A DNA stretch of 64,000 bases. Source: Acidobacteria bacterium Ga0077522 (GTDB lineage: Bacteria; Acidobacteriota; Vicinamibacteria; Vicinamibacterales; Vicinamibacteraceae). A model generated the notes under the pieces. The model made no database searches, was not told where the DNA came from, and saw only the letters and a list, made by a program, of their open reading frames with translations. Every line of letters begins with the position of its first letter. Position 1 is the stretch's first letter. A program made the translations under genes and the position numbers. Shown here in pieces: positions 30,761-40,873 of the stretch. The stretch is from positions 1 to 64,000 of the forward strand of contig LNDN01000003.1 in the NCBI GenBank assembly GCA_001464065.1, given 5' to 3'.

Positions 30761-32160
30761 CGATGGGCCTCGGTCGGCGGCTGTGGGTGGCGGTGCTGCT
30801 TGCCATCGCCATGGGTGGACTGCGTGCCGGCCATCACCCTCTGGCGGCGCAGGTCGTGCCACCCGCGATGAACGTCGTGGTGCTGATCATCGACGACATC
30901 CGCTGGGACTCGATCGGCGCGGCCGGCAATCCGGTGGTCCGCACGCCGCGCATCGATCAGCTCGCCGCCGGAGGCGTGCGCTTCGAACAAGCGCGCGTCA
31001 CGACATCGATCTGCATGGTCAGCCGGGCGACGATGCTGACCGGTCAGTACATGTCGCGGCACGGCATCACCGCCTTCGGCACGCCGCTGACGCCCGAGGC
31101 CTTTGCCGCCACGTACCCCGGCGTGCTGCGTCGCGCGGGCTACTGGACCGGCCACGTCGGCAAGTACGACGTCGGCAGGCCGCGCGTCGACGACTACGAC
31201 GTCGTGCGGGCCTACCACGGCGCGCACTGGATGACCGACGCCGACGGCGCGCGGGTCCACGTGACGGAGAGGAACACGCGCGACGCCCTCGACTTCCTGC
31301 GCACGCGGCCGGCGGGACGACCGTTCGTCCTGACCGTCGGGTTCTTCGCGCCGCACGCCGAGGACAACGCGAAGGACCAGTACCTGCCCCAGGACTGGAG
31401 CCGCGCCCTGTACGACGGCGTGACCATCCCGCCCCCACGCCACGGTGACGCGGCGTACCAGCAGGCGCTGCCGCCCTTCCTCTCGGCCGACGCCAACGAG
31501 GGCCGTGTGCGGTATCACTGGCGCTTCGACACGCCCGACCGGTACCAGGCCTTCATGACGCGCTACTACCGCCTCATCTCCGAGGTGGACCGCGCCATCG
31601 GCCGCGTCGTCGACGAGCTGAAGGCACAGGGCGTGTACGACCGCACCCTCATCGTGGTGGTGGGCGACAACGGCTACTTTCACGGCGATCGCGGCCTCGC
31701 CGACAAGTGGTACCCGTACGAGGCGTCGATCCGGGTGCCGCTGATCGTCCATGACCCGCGGCTGGACGCCAGTCGCCGCGGCCGGGTCGAGCAGGCGCTC
31801 GCCCTCAACATCGACGTGGCCCCGTCCGTGCTCGCCGCGACCGGCCACCCGGTGCCGGCGTCGATGCAGGGGCGCGATCTCGCGGCGCTCTATCTGGGAG
31901 ACAACCCCGTCGCCTGGCGCGACGAGTTCTTCTACGAGCACCCGACGATCACGCGCCGGGAGCGCATTCCCTCGTCGCAGGCCGTGGTGCGTCGCGACTG
32001 GAAGTACGTCGAGTGGCCCGAGTGGGACCATCGGCAGCTCTTCGACCTGCGACGCGATCCCGAGGAACTGCGCAATCTCGTCGACGACCCAGCCCACGCG
32101 ACCGACCGCACCCGGCTGGCCGCCGCCCTCGCGCGCTGGCGTGACGACGTGCGCCGCTGA
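30757..32160 (+). CDS. Sulfatase, secreted
   Basis: MNVVVLIIDDIRWDSIG; SICMVSRATMLTGQYMSRHG; VGDNGYFHGDRGLADKW; ATGA overlap with upstream gene. Confidence 0.92.
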   Translation: MTMGLGRRLWVAVLLAIAMGGLRAGHHPLAAQVVPPAMNVVVLIIDDIRWDSIGAAGNPVVRTPRIDQLAAGGVRFEQARVTTSICMVSRATMLTGQYMSRHGITAFGTPLTPEAFAATYPGVLRRAGYWTGHVGKYDVGRPRVDDYDVVRAYHGAHWMTDADGARVHVTERNTRDALDFLRTRPAGRPFVLTVGFFAPHAEDNAKDQYLPQDWSRALYDGVTIPPPRHGDAAYQQALPPFLSADANEGRVRYHWRFDTPDRYQAFMTRYYRLISEVDRAIGRVVDELKAQGVYDRTLIVVVGDNGYFHGDRGLADKWYPYEASIRVPLIVHDPRLDASRRGRVEQALALNIDVAPSVLAATGHPVPASMQGRDLAALYLGDNPVAWRDEFFYEHPTITRRERIPSSQAVVRRDWKYVEWPEWDHRQLFDLRRDPEELRNLVDDPAHATDRTRLAAALARWRDDVRR

Positions 32161-32188
32161 CGACGTGAACCGCCAGTAGAATCGGCGG

Positions 32189-33043
32189 ATGCGTCTTCGC
32201 CTGGTCGTCGCTCAGCTGCTCCTGTGTCTGTCTGTGTCCGGACTTGCCGCGGCGCAGGCACGACCCGACTCGTACACCCGCACCGAGAACGTCGTCTATG
32301 GCCTGAGCAACGGCGTCGGGCTGGTGATGGATGTCTTCACGCCGACCGGCCCGAAGAACGGCAAGGCGATCGTCGACGTCCTGTCAGGGGCGTGGTTCTC
32401 GGAAGAGGCGCAGGTCCGCCAGCACCTGCAGGCGCGTCTCTTCGACATCTACTGCGCCCGCGGCTACACGGTCTTCATGGTGCGTCCCGGGTCGCGGACG
32501 CTGTTTCCGGCCGACAGGATGGTGGAGCACATCGGTCGCGCCGTCACGTTCATCCGATCGCGTGCCTCGACCTACGGCATCGACCCGACCCGGATCGGCA
32601 TGACGGGGGCCTCGGCCGGTGGACACCTGACGCTGCTGGCGCTCGCGACGGCGCCAGGGCTCGACATCAAGGCGGCCGCCGTCTTCTTTCCGCCGACGGA
32701 TTTGCTCGAGTGGGGGACCAGCGGCAGGCTCGTCGATGGCCTCGAGGGCCTGTTCTTCAGCGGCGGCCAGGCCGGGCGCACCCCGCAGGAGATCGAGCAG
32801 AAGGCGCGCGACCTCTCGCCGGCGCGGCGAGTGACGCGCGCGCTGCCGCCGGTGCTGCTGATCCACGGCGACGCCGACCCGACCGTGCCGCTGCAGCAGT
32901 CCGAGAAGATGGTCCGCGTGCTGAAGGAGGCTGGCGGCGACGCACGCCTCATCGTCAAGCCGGGCGGAGGCCATCCGTGGATGACCATCGCCGAGGAGGT
33001 CGCCGTCATGGCGGCCTGGTTCGATGAGCAACTCGCCCGGTGA
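32189..33043 (+). CDS. Alpha/beta hydrolase, secreted
   Basis: GMTGASAGGHLTLLAL; LLIHGDADPTVPLQQSEKM; PGGGHPW. Confidence 0.92.
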   Translation: MRLRLVVAQLLLCLSVSGLAAAQARPDSYTRTENVVYGLSNGVGLVMDVFTPTGPKNGKAIVDVLSGAWFSEEAQVRQHLQARLFDIYCARGYTVFMVRPGSRTLFPADRMVEHIGRAVTFIRSRASTYGIDPTRIGMTGASAGGHLTLLALATAPGLDIKAAAVFFPPTDLLEWGTSGRLVDGLEGLFFSGGQAGRTPQEIEQKARDLSPARRVTRALPPVLLIHGDADPTVPLQQSEKMVRVLKEAGGDARLIVKPGGGHPWMTIAEEVAVMAAWFDEQLAR

Positions 33044-33052
33044 CCGCGTGCC

Positions 33053-33789
33053 CTACCCGAGTCCGTTGGCGTCGGTGTCGACGGGATCGGCAACGAACCG
33101 GTAGCCGACACCGCGCACGGTGACGACGTGCCTCGGCGTGGCCGGGTCCTCGTTGAGGAAGCGTCGAAGCCTGACGATGAAGTTGTCGATGGCTCGCGTG
33201 TCGGTGTCCTCGTGCAGATCCCACACGTCCTCGAGGATGGCCTTGCGCGACACCACCTTGCCGGCGTTCTTCAGCAGGTACTGCAGCAGATCGGCTTCCA
33301 TCGCCGTCAGGTGGTACGGCAGCGTGCCGACTCGCAGTTCGAGCGTGGACGGGTCGAATGTGTTGCCGGCGAAACGGTAGATCTCCGGTGGCCGTTCCGG
33401 CGGTGGCGCGCTGCGGGCCCACGCGCTGCGTCGCAGCAGGCTGCGGACGCGGGCGAGCAGGATGGCGAGTTCGAAGGGCTTGGGCAGGTAGTCGTCCACG
33501 CCGGCGTCGAAGCCGAGCAGCACGTCCTCGGGGCGGCTGCGCGCGGTGAGCATCAGGATGGGGACGTAGTCGCCGCGCTCGCGCAGCGCGCGCGTCACCT
33601 CGAAGCCGTTCTTGCCCGGCAGCATCACGTCCAGCACCACGGCATCGAACGGCACGCGGGCCTCGGCGAGCACCCGCAGGGCCGTCTCGCCGTCTGCGGC
33701 CGCGTCCACCTCATGCCCGTCGGCCTCCAGGTTGAACTGCAGCCCCATGGCGAGATGCGGCTCGTCCTCGACCACCAGGATGTGCGGCA

Positions 33790-33790
<1 letters not shown>
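33053..33790 (-). CDS. OmpR/PhoB-family response regulator
   Basis: HILVVEDEPHLAMGLQ; VVLDVMLPGKNGFEV; C-terminal winged helix RAIDNFIVRLRRFLNEDPATPRHVVTVRGVGYRF. Confidence 0.96.
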
Positions 33791-34686
<896 letters not shown>

Positions 34687-34703
34687 GGGTGGATCTTACA
34701 GAA

Positions 34704-34778
34704 ATGCCGGAATGCCGGAATGTCGAAAGAGAAAGGGCGAAGGGCGAAGGACGAAAAGAGCGAAGGCCCAAGGCCGCC
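34704..34778. repeat. Degenerate short tandem repeats (gccggaat; gggcgaa/ggcccaa heptamers)
   Basis: gccggaatgccggaat...gggcgaagggcgaaggacgaa...gcgaaggcccaaggcc upstream of the kinase gene. Confidence 0.65.
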
Positions 34779-34784
34779 CTGACG

Positions 34785-34817
34785 CAGAAAGCCCCGGAGG
34801 TCGTCCGGGGCTTTCTG
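34785..34817. terminator. Intrinsic-terminator-like hairpin (14-bp perfect stem, 5-nt loop)
   Basis: CAGAAAGCCCCGGA-GGTCG-TCCGGGGCTTTCTG just downstream of the desaturase stop. Confidence 0.8.
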
Positions 34818-34839
34818 TGTTGCGCGGCTGACGTGACGC

Positions 34840-35763
34840 CTACTTCTCCATCATGAGCGGCTCGGCCGAGGAGATGTCCACGGCGTCGTCGGTCTGCTGC
34901 GGCATGCGATGGACGTGCTCGAGGCGGGCGACCTTGATGTCCCACGCGAGGCCGAGCATGCGCATGATGCTGATGTTGATGTAGTTGATGTCCAACTCGT
35001 ACCAGGCCAGGCCGTGGCGGGCCGAGACCGGGTGGGCGTGGTGGTTGTTGTGCCAGCCCTCGCCGAAGGTCAGCAGGGCGACCCACCAGTTGTTGGTCGA
35101 GTCGTCCCTGGTCTTGAAGCGGCGCGAGCCCCAGAGGTGCGTCGCCGAGTTCACGAGCCAGGTGGCGTGCAGGCCGTAGGTGGTGCGGAAGAACACGGCC
35201 CACAGCACGTACGGCAACCCGCCGAAGACGGCGAACGCGAGGCCGACGACCACCTGCGGTACCCAGTGCCACTCGGTGAGCCACACGTGGACGGGATCCT
35301 TGCTCAGGTCCGGCACGTAGCGACGCAGCACGGCGGTGTCGTGGTGCATGGCCTTGCCCATGAAGATCCAGCCCATGTGGGCCCAGAAGGTGCCCTCGCG
35401 CGGCGTGTGCGGGTCGCCTTCATGGTCGGAGTGCTGGTGGTGGATGCGGTGCGTCGCCACCCAGAAGATCGGGCCACCTTCGAGGGCGAGCGTGCCGCAC
35501 ACCGTCAGGAAGTACTCGACCCACTTGTAGGTCTTGTAGCCCCGGTGCGTCAGCAGCCGGTGGTACGCCATGCCGATGCCGAGGCTGCCGGCGACGAACC
35601 ACATGATCGCCGCCGCCAGCATGGCGCCGTAGTCGATGTAGAAAAAGGCCGCGATGGCGCCGATGTGGAACGCCGTCATCGCGACGATGGTGATCCAGTT
35701 GTAGCCGTGGCCGGCGGCAGCCTTGCGGCCATAGAGCGACGTGACTTTGACAGGGGCACTCAT
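34840..35763 (-). CDS. Acyl-CoA/fatty acid desaturase (delta-9 type)
   Basis: GMAYHRLLTHRGYKT (HRxxxH), ATHRIHHQHSDHEGDPH, EGWHNNHHAHP. Confidence 0.94.
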   Translation of the reverse strand: MSAPVKVTSLYGRKAAAGHGYNWITIVAMTAFHIGAIAAFFYIDYGAMLAAAIMWFVAGSLGIGMAYHRLLTHRGYKTYKWVEYFLTVCGTLALEGGPIFWVATHRIHHQHSDHEGDPHTPREGTFWAHMGWIFMGKAMHHDTAVLRRYVPDLSKDPVHVWLTEWHWVPQVVVGLAFAVFGGLPYVLWAVFFRTTYGLHATWLVNSATHLWGSRRFKTRDDSTNNWWVALLTFGEGWHNNHHAHPVSARHGLAWYELDINYINISIMRMLGLAWDIKVARLEHVHRMPQQTDDAVDISSAEPLMMEK

Positions 35764-35812
35764 GGAGTCACAACGATGCCACGGCCCGTGCCGACGCTCT
35801 GTAATAGTTCTG

Positions 35813-36838
35813 TCAGGGCACCGGACCACCCCCGGAGGCACCCCGTCCCGACGCCGGTCGGAGCGGCATGGCGATCGGGCGGAAGGGCGCGGCGGACGCG
35901 CCGCGGAACCTCAGTGAGGCCGCGACGAAGGCGAACTCGTGGAGTCCGTCGCGTGCCAGACCCTCGAGGTCCACGACTTCCACGATGGGGACGCCGCGCT
36001 GGGCGAGCAGGTAGGTGTGCACAGGCACCCACGAATGGCCGGGCTCGACGGGGAAGTGCTCGAGGCTCAGGTTGTCGCCGCCGATGACCATGGCCTGTCG
36101 GTCCTCGGCCAGCCAGCGCGCCGCCTCCAGCGACAGCCCCGGTTGCTGCAGGACATACCGGTCGACGTCGGGCCACGTCGTCATCCGCCCACCCCTGATG
36201 AGCACGACATCGCCGGGCTGGAGGGCCACGCGCTGCCGCCGGAGCGCGCCCTGCAGGTCCGCTGCCGAGATGCGATAGCCGTCGGGCAGCACCGGCACGC
36301 CCTTGAAGCCGGCCACGTCGATCAGCACGCCGCGCGCGACGATGGGCGGGAACTTCTCGACGCCGGCGCGCTTCCAGCCGCGGTCCCCCAGGTGTTCGTC
36401 GGCCGCGTATCCATTCCAGATGGCGCCCTGCAGGCCGAAGTGGTTCAGGGCGTCGATGTGCGTGCCGGTGTGGGTGTACATCGAGATCGCGTCACCGGTG
36501 TAGGCCACCGCGGCATTCTGCGCGGCGCCGACGCCCGCCGGATCGTCGACGGCGGTCCCGCGTGGCGAGTGCGTCAGCCAGTACTGGTAGCGCGGGTCAC
36601 CGAGCAGGTGCCAGCTGGGCATGCCCACGAAGTACTCGACCGAGAGGTCGTACAGGCGACTGGCGTCGGCCCGCGCCAGGATGGCCTGCCGCGACTGCGC
36701 CGTCATCATGTTCAGCGTGCCGATCTCGTCGGCTGGGCCCCAGGGACTGCGCGACGGGTGGGTGGGGGATGGCATCGGCGCGGCGTGCGCCGCGGCGATG
36801 GCGATGGTGAGCGGAACGGCCAGCAGACGGGACGGCAT
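35813..36838 (-). CDS. Cyclase family protein (kynurenine formamidase-like), exported
   Basis: HTGTHIDALNHFG; PGDVVLIRGG; signal peptide. Confidence 0.88.
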   Translation of the reverse strand: MPSRLLAVPLTIAIAAAHAAPMPSPTHPSRSPWGPADEIGTLNMMTAQSRQAILARADASRLYDLSVEYFVGMPSWHLLGDPRYQYWLTHSPRGTAVDDPAGVGAAQNAAVAYTGDAISMYTHTGTHIDALNHFGLQGAIWNGYAADEHLGDRGWKRAGVEKFPPIVARGVLIDVAGFKGVPVLPDGYRISAADLQGALRRQRVALQPGDVVLIRGGRMTTWPDVDRYVLQQPGLSLEAARWLAEDRQAMVIGGDNLSLEHFPVEPGHSWVPVHTYLLAQRGVPIVEVVDLEGLARDGLHEFAFVAASLRFRGASAAPFRPIAMPLRPASGRGASGGGPVP

Positions 36839-36885
36839 GAGGACACTCCTGAGGGAAGAGCGGCGACCAATGGACGGCATTCAAG

Positions 36886-36913
36886 TGTTGTCGACAACAT
36901 GTGTTGTCAACAC
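36886..36913. promoter_or_regulatory. Tandem palindromic operator candidates upstream of the cyclase gene
   Basis: TGTTGTCGACAACA (36886-36899) and GTGTTG-T-CAACAC (36901-36913); TTGACA on the minus strand inside the second site; marR next door. Confidence 0.6.
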
Positions 36914-36955
36914 GAAATAGAGACGGGAACTCGGCGCCGGAGGTTCCTGCCGGTG

Positions 36956-37414
36956 TCAGCGGGCGAGGGCGTCGAGCGTCGCGGCCAGCGCTTCGACCTG
37001 GGCGCGCCCGAGCGGCTTCAGCACGGCGTCCTGCAACGCGACCACCTCCGGATCCACGGCGGCCAGGAGCGTACGGCCCTTGTCGGTGATGCGTGCGACG
37101 GACAGGCGGCGATTGTCGGCCGCCCAGCCGCGCTCGACCAGCCCCTGTCGGTCCAGGCGATCGAGCAGCCGCGTGACATCCGGGGCGCGGGCGATCAGAC
37201 GATTGGCGATCTCGTAGCGCGGGTGGCCTTCGGGGGGCGCCCCCCGGAGGATGCGCAGCAGGTTGTACTGCGTGTGGGTGATCCCGTGCCGCTGGCAGAC
37301 CGCGTCGAGTTGCAGACCGACGCGCTCGGCCACGACGAGCAGGCCCACGAACGCCGACTCGCGGGCATTCCTGAATCGTCGCTGCTGCAGCGTGCCCTTG
37401 ATGCCCCCGGCCAT
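36956..37414 (-). CDS. MarR-family transcriptional regulator
   Basis: GITHTQYNLLRILRGAPPEGHPRYEIANRLIARAPDVTRLLDRLDRQGLVERGWAADNRRLSVARITDKG. Confidence 0.93.
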   Translation of the reverse strand: MAGGIKGTLQQRRFRNARESAFVGLLVVAERVGLQLDAVCQRHGITHTQYNLLRILRGAPPEGHPRYEIANRLIARAPDVTRLLDRLDRQGLVERGWAADNRRLSVARITDKGRTLLAAVDPEVVALQDAVLKPLGRAQVEALAATLDALAR

Positions 37415-37472
37415 GTCGCGTGTCGCACAGTATGTGGTGTGCACACACGCGTCAAGGCCGAGGGCGCGTGTG

Positions 37473-38918
37473 TCACCGCTTGCCGACGACCGTGATCGTG
37501 TCCATGCCATCGATCGCGGTGCCGCCGTATTCGGGCTTCAGCCGGCCGGTCAGCGTGAGTGACACCGGCCCCGCGGTCGTCGCCGGCAGCGTCGCGGCGA
37601 TGGCCTGCGACGAGAACCTGAGCAGCAGGTCCGGCGTCCCGTCGAGCCCCTGGCCGGCACACCCGGCGCCCACGCCACCGACGTCCACCGTGCGCCACCG
37701 CAGGGCCGGCACGCCGTTCAGGCGCAAGGTCTCCGGCGCGATCGCCCGGATGTCGACGCTGTCGCCGGCCAGCACCGCGGCTGGCAGCACGCCATGTGAG
37801 GCCCGGCTGAACGGATTGCGACAGCTGCCCGGCTTGATGTCGAGCGTCACGCGCCCCGGCATGCCCGTCAACGCGGCGCGGACGACGCGGCCGCGGTTGG
37901 TGATCCAGAGCGCGTGGTCGGGGCCGGTGACGATGGCGCGCGACACCCACACGTCGGCGGTCCCCGGCACGTCGGGCAACTCGTGCAGCGTGACCTGCCC
38001 GTTCCAGGTCATGCGTCCGATGACGTTGACCCGGCTGGAGGTGAACCACAGCGCATCGTCCGGCCCGGTCGTCAGGGCGCCCGGTGCCAGGTTGTTGTCG
38101 CCGTTGTACGTCGGCCTCGGGTAGAGCGGCAGCGGGAACGCGCTCATCACGCCAGCCGTCGTCATCCGCCCGATATGGTCATCCGGCCCGGCCGTGTCCG
38201 CAGCCGTGAACCACAGCGCGTCGTCGGGACCCACCATGAGGGCGCCGACCTGGACGATGAATCGATCGAACGCCGTCAGCTGACCGCTGGTCGTGATGCG
38301 CCAGAGACGGTTGTCGCCGAGGTTCGTGAACCACAGCGCCCCGTCCGGGCCCGCGACGATGTCCGCCGGGTGCGGCCTGCACGTCGGACCACACGGCGGC
38401 ATCGCGTACTCGGTCACCGCGCCATCGGTCGTGATGCGACCGACGCGGTCCGCGAACTCGGTGTACCACAGGGCCCCATCCGGCCCGAGGGTGATGTGCT
38501 GGGGTTGTCGACCCGGGGCCAGTGACAGCTCCGTGATGACGCCGTCGGTCGTGATGCGCCCGATCCGCCCCGGTGCGCTTTCGGTGAACCAGAGCGCTCC
38601 GTCGGGGCCGACGGTGATGTCGCCGATCCCCCGGCCGTTGGGATAGGTCTGGCCGTCGGGCGGCAGCGGGTGGTCGGTCATGACGCCGCTCGTCGTCAGG
38701 CGCACGATCATGTCGCCGGCCGGGAACCACAGGGCACCGTCCGGGCCGACCACGATGGCGGGGCTCCCGCCGCCGAGGGCCGGATGGTGGAACTCGGTGA
38801 AGGTCGGCGCCAACACGGGCTGAGCCCGCGCGAGTGGGGCAGTCGTCAGGACGAGGCTGCCGAGGACACACGTGCCTGCGCGCCGCAGGCGACCGAGCCA
38901 CCAGCGTTGATCCCTCAT
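37473..38918 (-). CDS. Virginiamycin B lyase-like beta-propeller protein
   Basis: Repeated GPDGALWFTE..GRIGRITTDG blades; signal peptide. Confidence 0.85.
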   Translation of the reverse strand: MRDQRWWLGRLRRAGTCVLGSLVLTTAPLARAQPVLAPTFTEFHHPALGGGSPAIVVGPDGALWFPAGDMIVRLTTSGVMTDHPLPPDGQTYPNGRGIGDITVGPDGALWFTESAPGRIGRITTDGVITELSLAPGRQPQHITLGPDGALWYTEFADRVGRITTDGAVTEYAMPPCGPTCRPHPADIVAGPDGALWFTNLGDNRLWRITTSGQLTAFDRFIVQVGALMVGPDDALWFTAADTAGPDDHIGRMTTAGVMSAFPLPLYPRPTYNGDNNLAPGALTTGPDDALWFTSSRVNVIGRMTWNGQVTLHELPDVPGTADVWVSRAIVTGPDHALWITNRGRVVRAALTGMPGRVTLDIKPGSCRNPFSRASHGVLPAAVLAGDSVDIRAIAPETLRLNGVPALRWRTVDVGGVGAGCAGQGLDGTPDLLLRFSSQAIAATLPATTAGPVSLTLTGRLKPEYGGTAIDGMDTITVVGKR

Positions 38919-39079
38919 GGTGTCCCTCCCTCCTGGTGCCGCAGTGTGCCGGCACGCATGCGTGCACCGGTACTGCTGCAAGTGCGACGCCAGAGGGAGG
39001 CCGCATCAGGACGGGCGCTTCGCGGGGGTGACACCCCGAGGTGGGGAGGATCCCGGAGCGGTGGCGGACTTTCGCCGGC

Positions 39080-40873
39080 CTACCGCCGTCTCGGAATCGC
39101 GTAGCGCTCGTCGTCGACGCCGAACACGTGCAGCATGCCGGACTCGGTGCCGACGTACACCTGCCCGAGGCCACTCCACAGACTGCCCGTCGACGCGCGG
39201 CCGGTCATCGTCGGACCGCTCGACCACAACCGCGTGCCGGTGGTGCCGTCGTAGGCGTGCAGCGTGGCGCCGGTGGCGGCCGCGCCGGCTCTGGCGGGTG
39301 CACCGGTGCCAAGCGCGAAGACCACGCCATTGACGATGAGGGGCGTGGCGGGAGCGGTGAGCGCGCCGGAGGTCCACACGGGGTCGAGCGCGAGCGTCCC
39401 GGACGTCTCGCGCACGGCGAGCGCGACGACACCGCCGCGCGCCGCGAGACCGTTCGTGCGCGGCACCGCCGTGGCCAGCGGCCCGCTCACGGGCACGAGG
39501 ATCTGCGTGGTCGCCTCCTGCTGCCAGAGGGCGATGGCGTCGCGGGTCACCGACGCGCCCCTGCCGGCAAGAGGGACCGAGGTCGCCAGCGCCGTGGCGT
39601 GGTCGGCGCCGCCGAGAGACGCGGCATCGAGCAGCACCACGCGGCCGTCCTTCGTGGCCGCAGCAACGATCTCGCGGTCACCCTGGCGGAAGACCGAGGG
39701 GCCGGTGGCGAAGTCGGCGTCGGGCCGCGTGAACCAGTCCGTCACGGCCAGGGTCTTCGGGTCGAGGGCCACGATGGCGTTGGCCTTGCCATCGCCGGTG
39801 ACGGTGCCCGCACCCACGGCGACGAGCAGCCTGCCGTGCGAGGTGACGGCGACCGGACCGGCCACGGGACCGCCGTTGGTCGGCCAGGACACGACCGGCT
39901 TGGCGTCGCTGTCGAGATCGATCGCCCAGACTGCGTCAGGCGTGCCGCCACAGGCGCCGGTGGTGGCGGCGTACAGGGTGGTGTCCACGGCCACCGGGGC
40001 CGTCCATCGCGCACCGCGCGGCAGGAAGCGCGCCGGGCGCTGCAGATCCTTGCCCGACGTCAGGCCGAGCACGCGCAACCGGCCGTCGCGCGCGATGACG
40101 TAGACGACCCCCGAGGGCCTGGCGAGCGCTCCCGTTGGGGGCGACGCTGGCGGCGGTGCGCCCGGGATGAAGCCCGGCGGGCGAGCGGTGGTGGTCGCCG
40201 TGGTGGTGGCGGCTGCCGACGAGGCTGCTGGAGCGCCTGCGGCTGGAGTGCCCGCTGCTGGCGAGCCCGCAGCGACCGCGCTGCCCGGAGGCGTCGCGGG
40301 CCTCGCGGCGGCCTGCGCCTGGCGGCGTACGACGTCCACCGGGGCCCCCTCACCGGGGCGCCCCAACTGGGTCCGGTAGCCGACGCCTGGAGGACCCGCG
40401 GGCCGCGCCAGCGGGTTGGCCGTTGCCGAGGCGTCGAGTGGCACGATGCGCGTCGCCGCGGCCGTCACCGCCCCCGCGCAGGCCGGCAGGGTCGCGGCCT
40501 CCTCGAGGTCGAGCGCGCGTTCCCACACCACGAAGCCGTTGTCGTTGTCGAGGCCGTAGACGCGGTCGCCCGCGCCGGTGACGACCGACATCGGCACGAA
40601 CAGCGTGACACCGCTCGCCGTCACGCCCTGGCCGAAGCCTCCCGAGACACCCGCGGCGCGTCCGAGCCGGGCGTGCCACTGCTCGGCGAAGCCGGGCCCG
40701 CTCAGTGCTGCGACCGAGATCTTGTCGTCCACGCGCACCCAGGACGTGCGCTGCGCATCGGCCAGCGGGACGAACCATCGCGTGCCGCCGCGCCCGACCT
40801 GGGCGAGGCCGACGCTGCCGGAGACGATGCACGCGAGTGCGAGCAGGGACCATCGATGAGCGCGCATGGTCAT
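39080..40873 (-). CDS. PQQ-binding-like beta-propeller protein, exported
   Basis: Signal peptide; blade motifs (VYGLDNDNGFVVWERAL, LHAYDGTTGTRLWSSGPTM); Ala/Pro/Thr-rich internal linker. Confidence 0.82.
   Translation of the reverse strand: MTMRAHRWSLLALACIVSGSVGLAQVGRGGTRWFVPLADAQRTSWVRVDDKISVAALSGPGFAEQWHARLGRAAGVSGGFGQGVTASGVTLFVPMSVVTGAGDRVYGLDNDNGFVVWERALDLEEAATLPACAGAVTAAATRIVPLDASATANPLARPAGPPGVGYRTQLGRPGEGAPVDVVRRQAQAAARPATPPGSAVAAGSPAAGTPAAGAPAASSAAATTTATTTARPPGFIPGAPPPASPPTGALARPSGVVYVIARDGRLRVLGLTSGKDLQRPARFLPRGARWTAPVAVDTTLYAATTGACGGTPDAVWAIDLDSDAKPVVSWPTNGGPVAGPVAVTSHGRLLVAVGAGTVTGDGKANAIVALDPKTLAVTDWFTRPDADFATGPSVFRQGDREIVAAATKDGRVVLLDAASLGGADHATALATSVPLAGRGASVTRDAIALWQQEATTQILVPVSGPLATAVPRTNGLAARGGVVALAVRETSGTLALDPVWTSGALTAPATPLIVNGVVFALGTGAPARAGAAATGATLHAYDGTTGTRLWSSGPTMTGRASTGSLWSGLGQVYVGTESGMLHVFGVDDERYAIPRRR

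Noticed and set aside
28963-32097. 1044-aa minus-strand ORF
   Set aside because: Antisense to three well-supported plus-strand genes (DUF1080, HAD, sulfatase); Arg/Val/Asp-rich with no domain motif; typical high-GC shadow ORF.
37900-38700. Regular repeats (gtcgtgatgcg..ccgtcggg), considered as non-coding tandem repeats
   Set aside because: Explained by the repeated propeller blades of the Vgb-like protein.
40150-40290. Low-complexity GC-rich stretch, considered as a repeat element
   Set aside because: In frame as an Ala/Pro/Thr linker of the PQQ-like protein.
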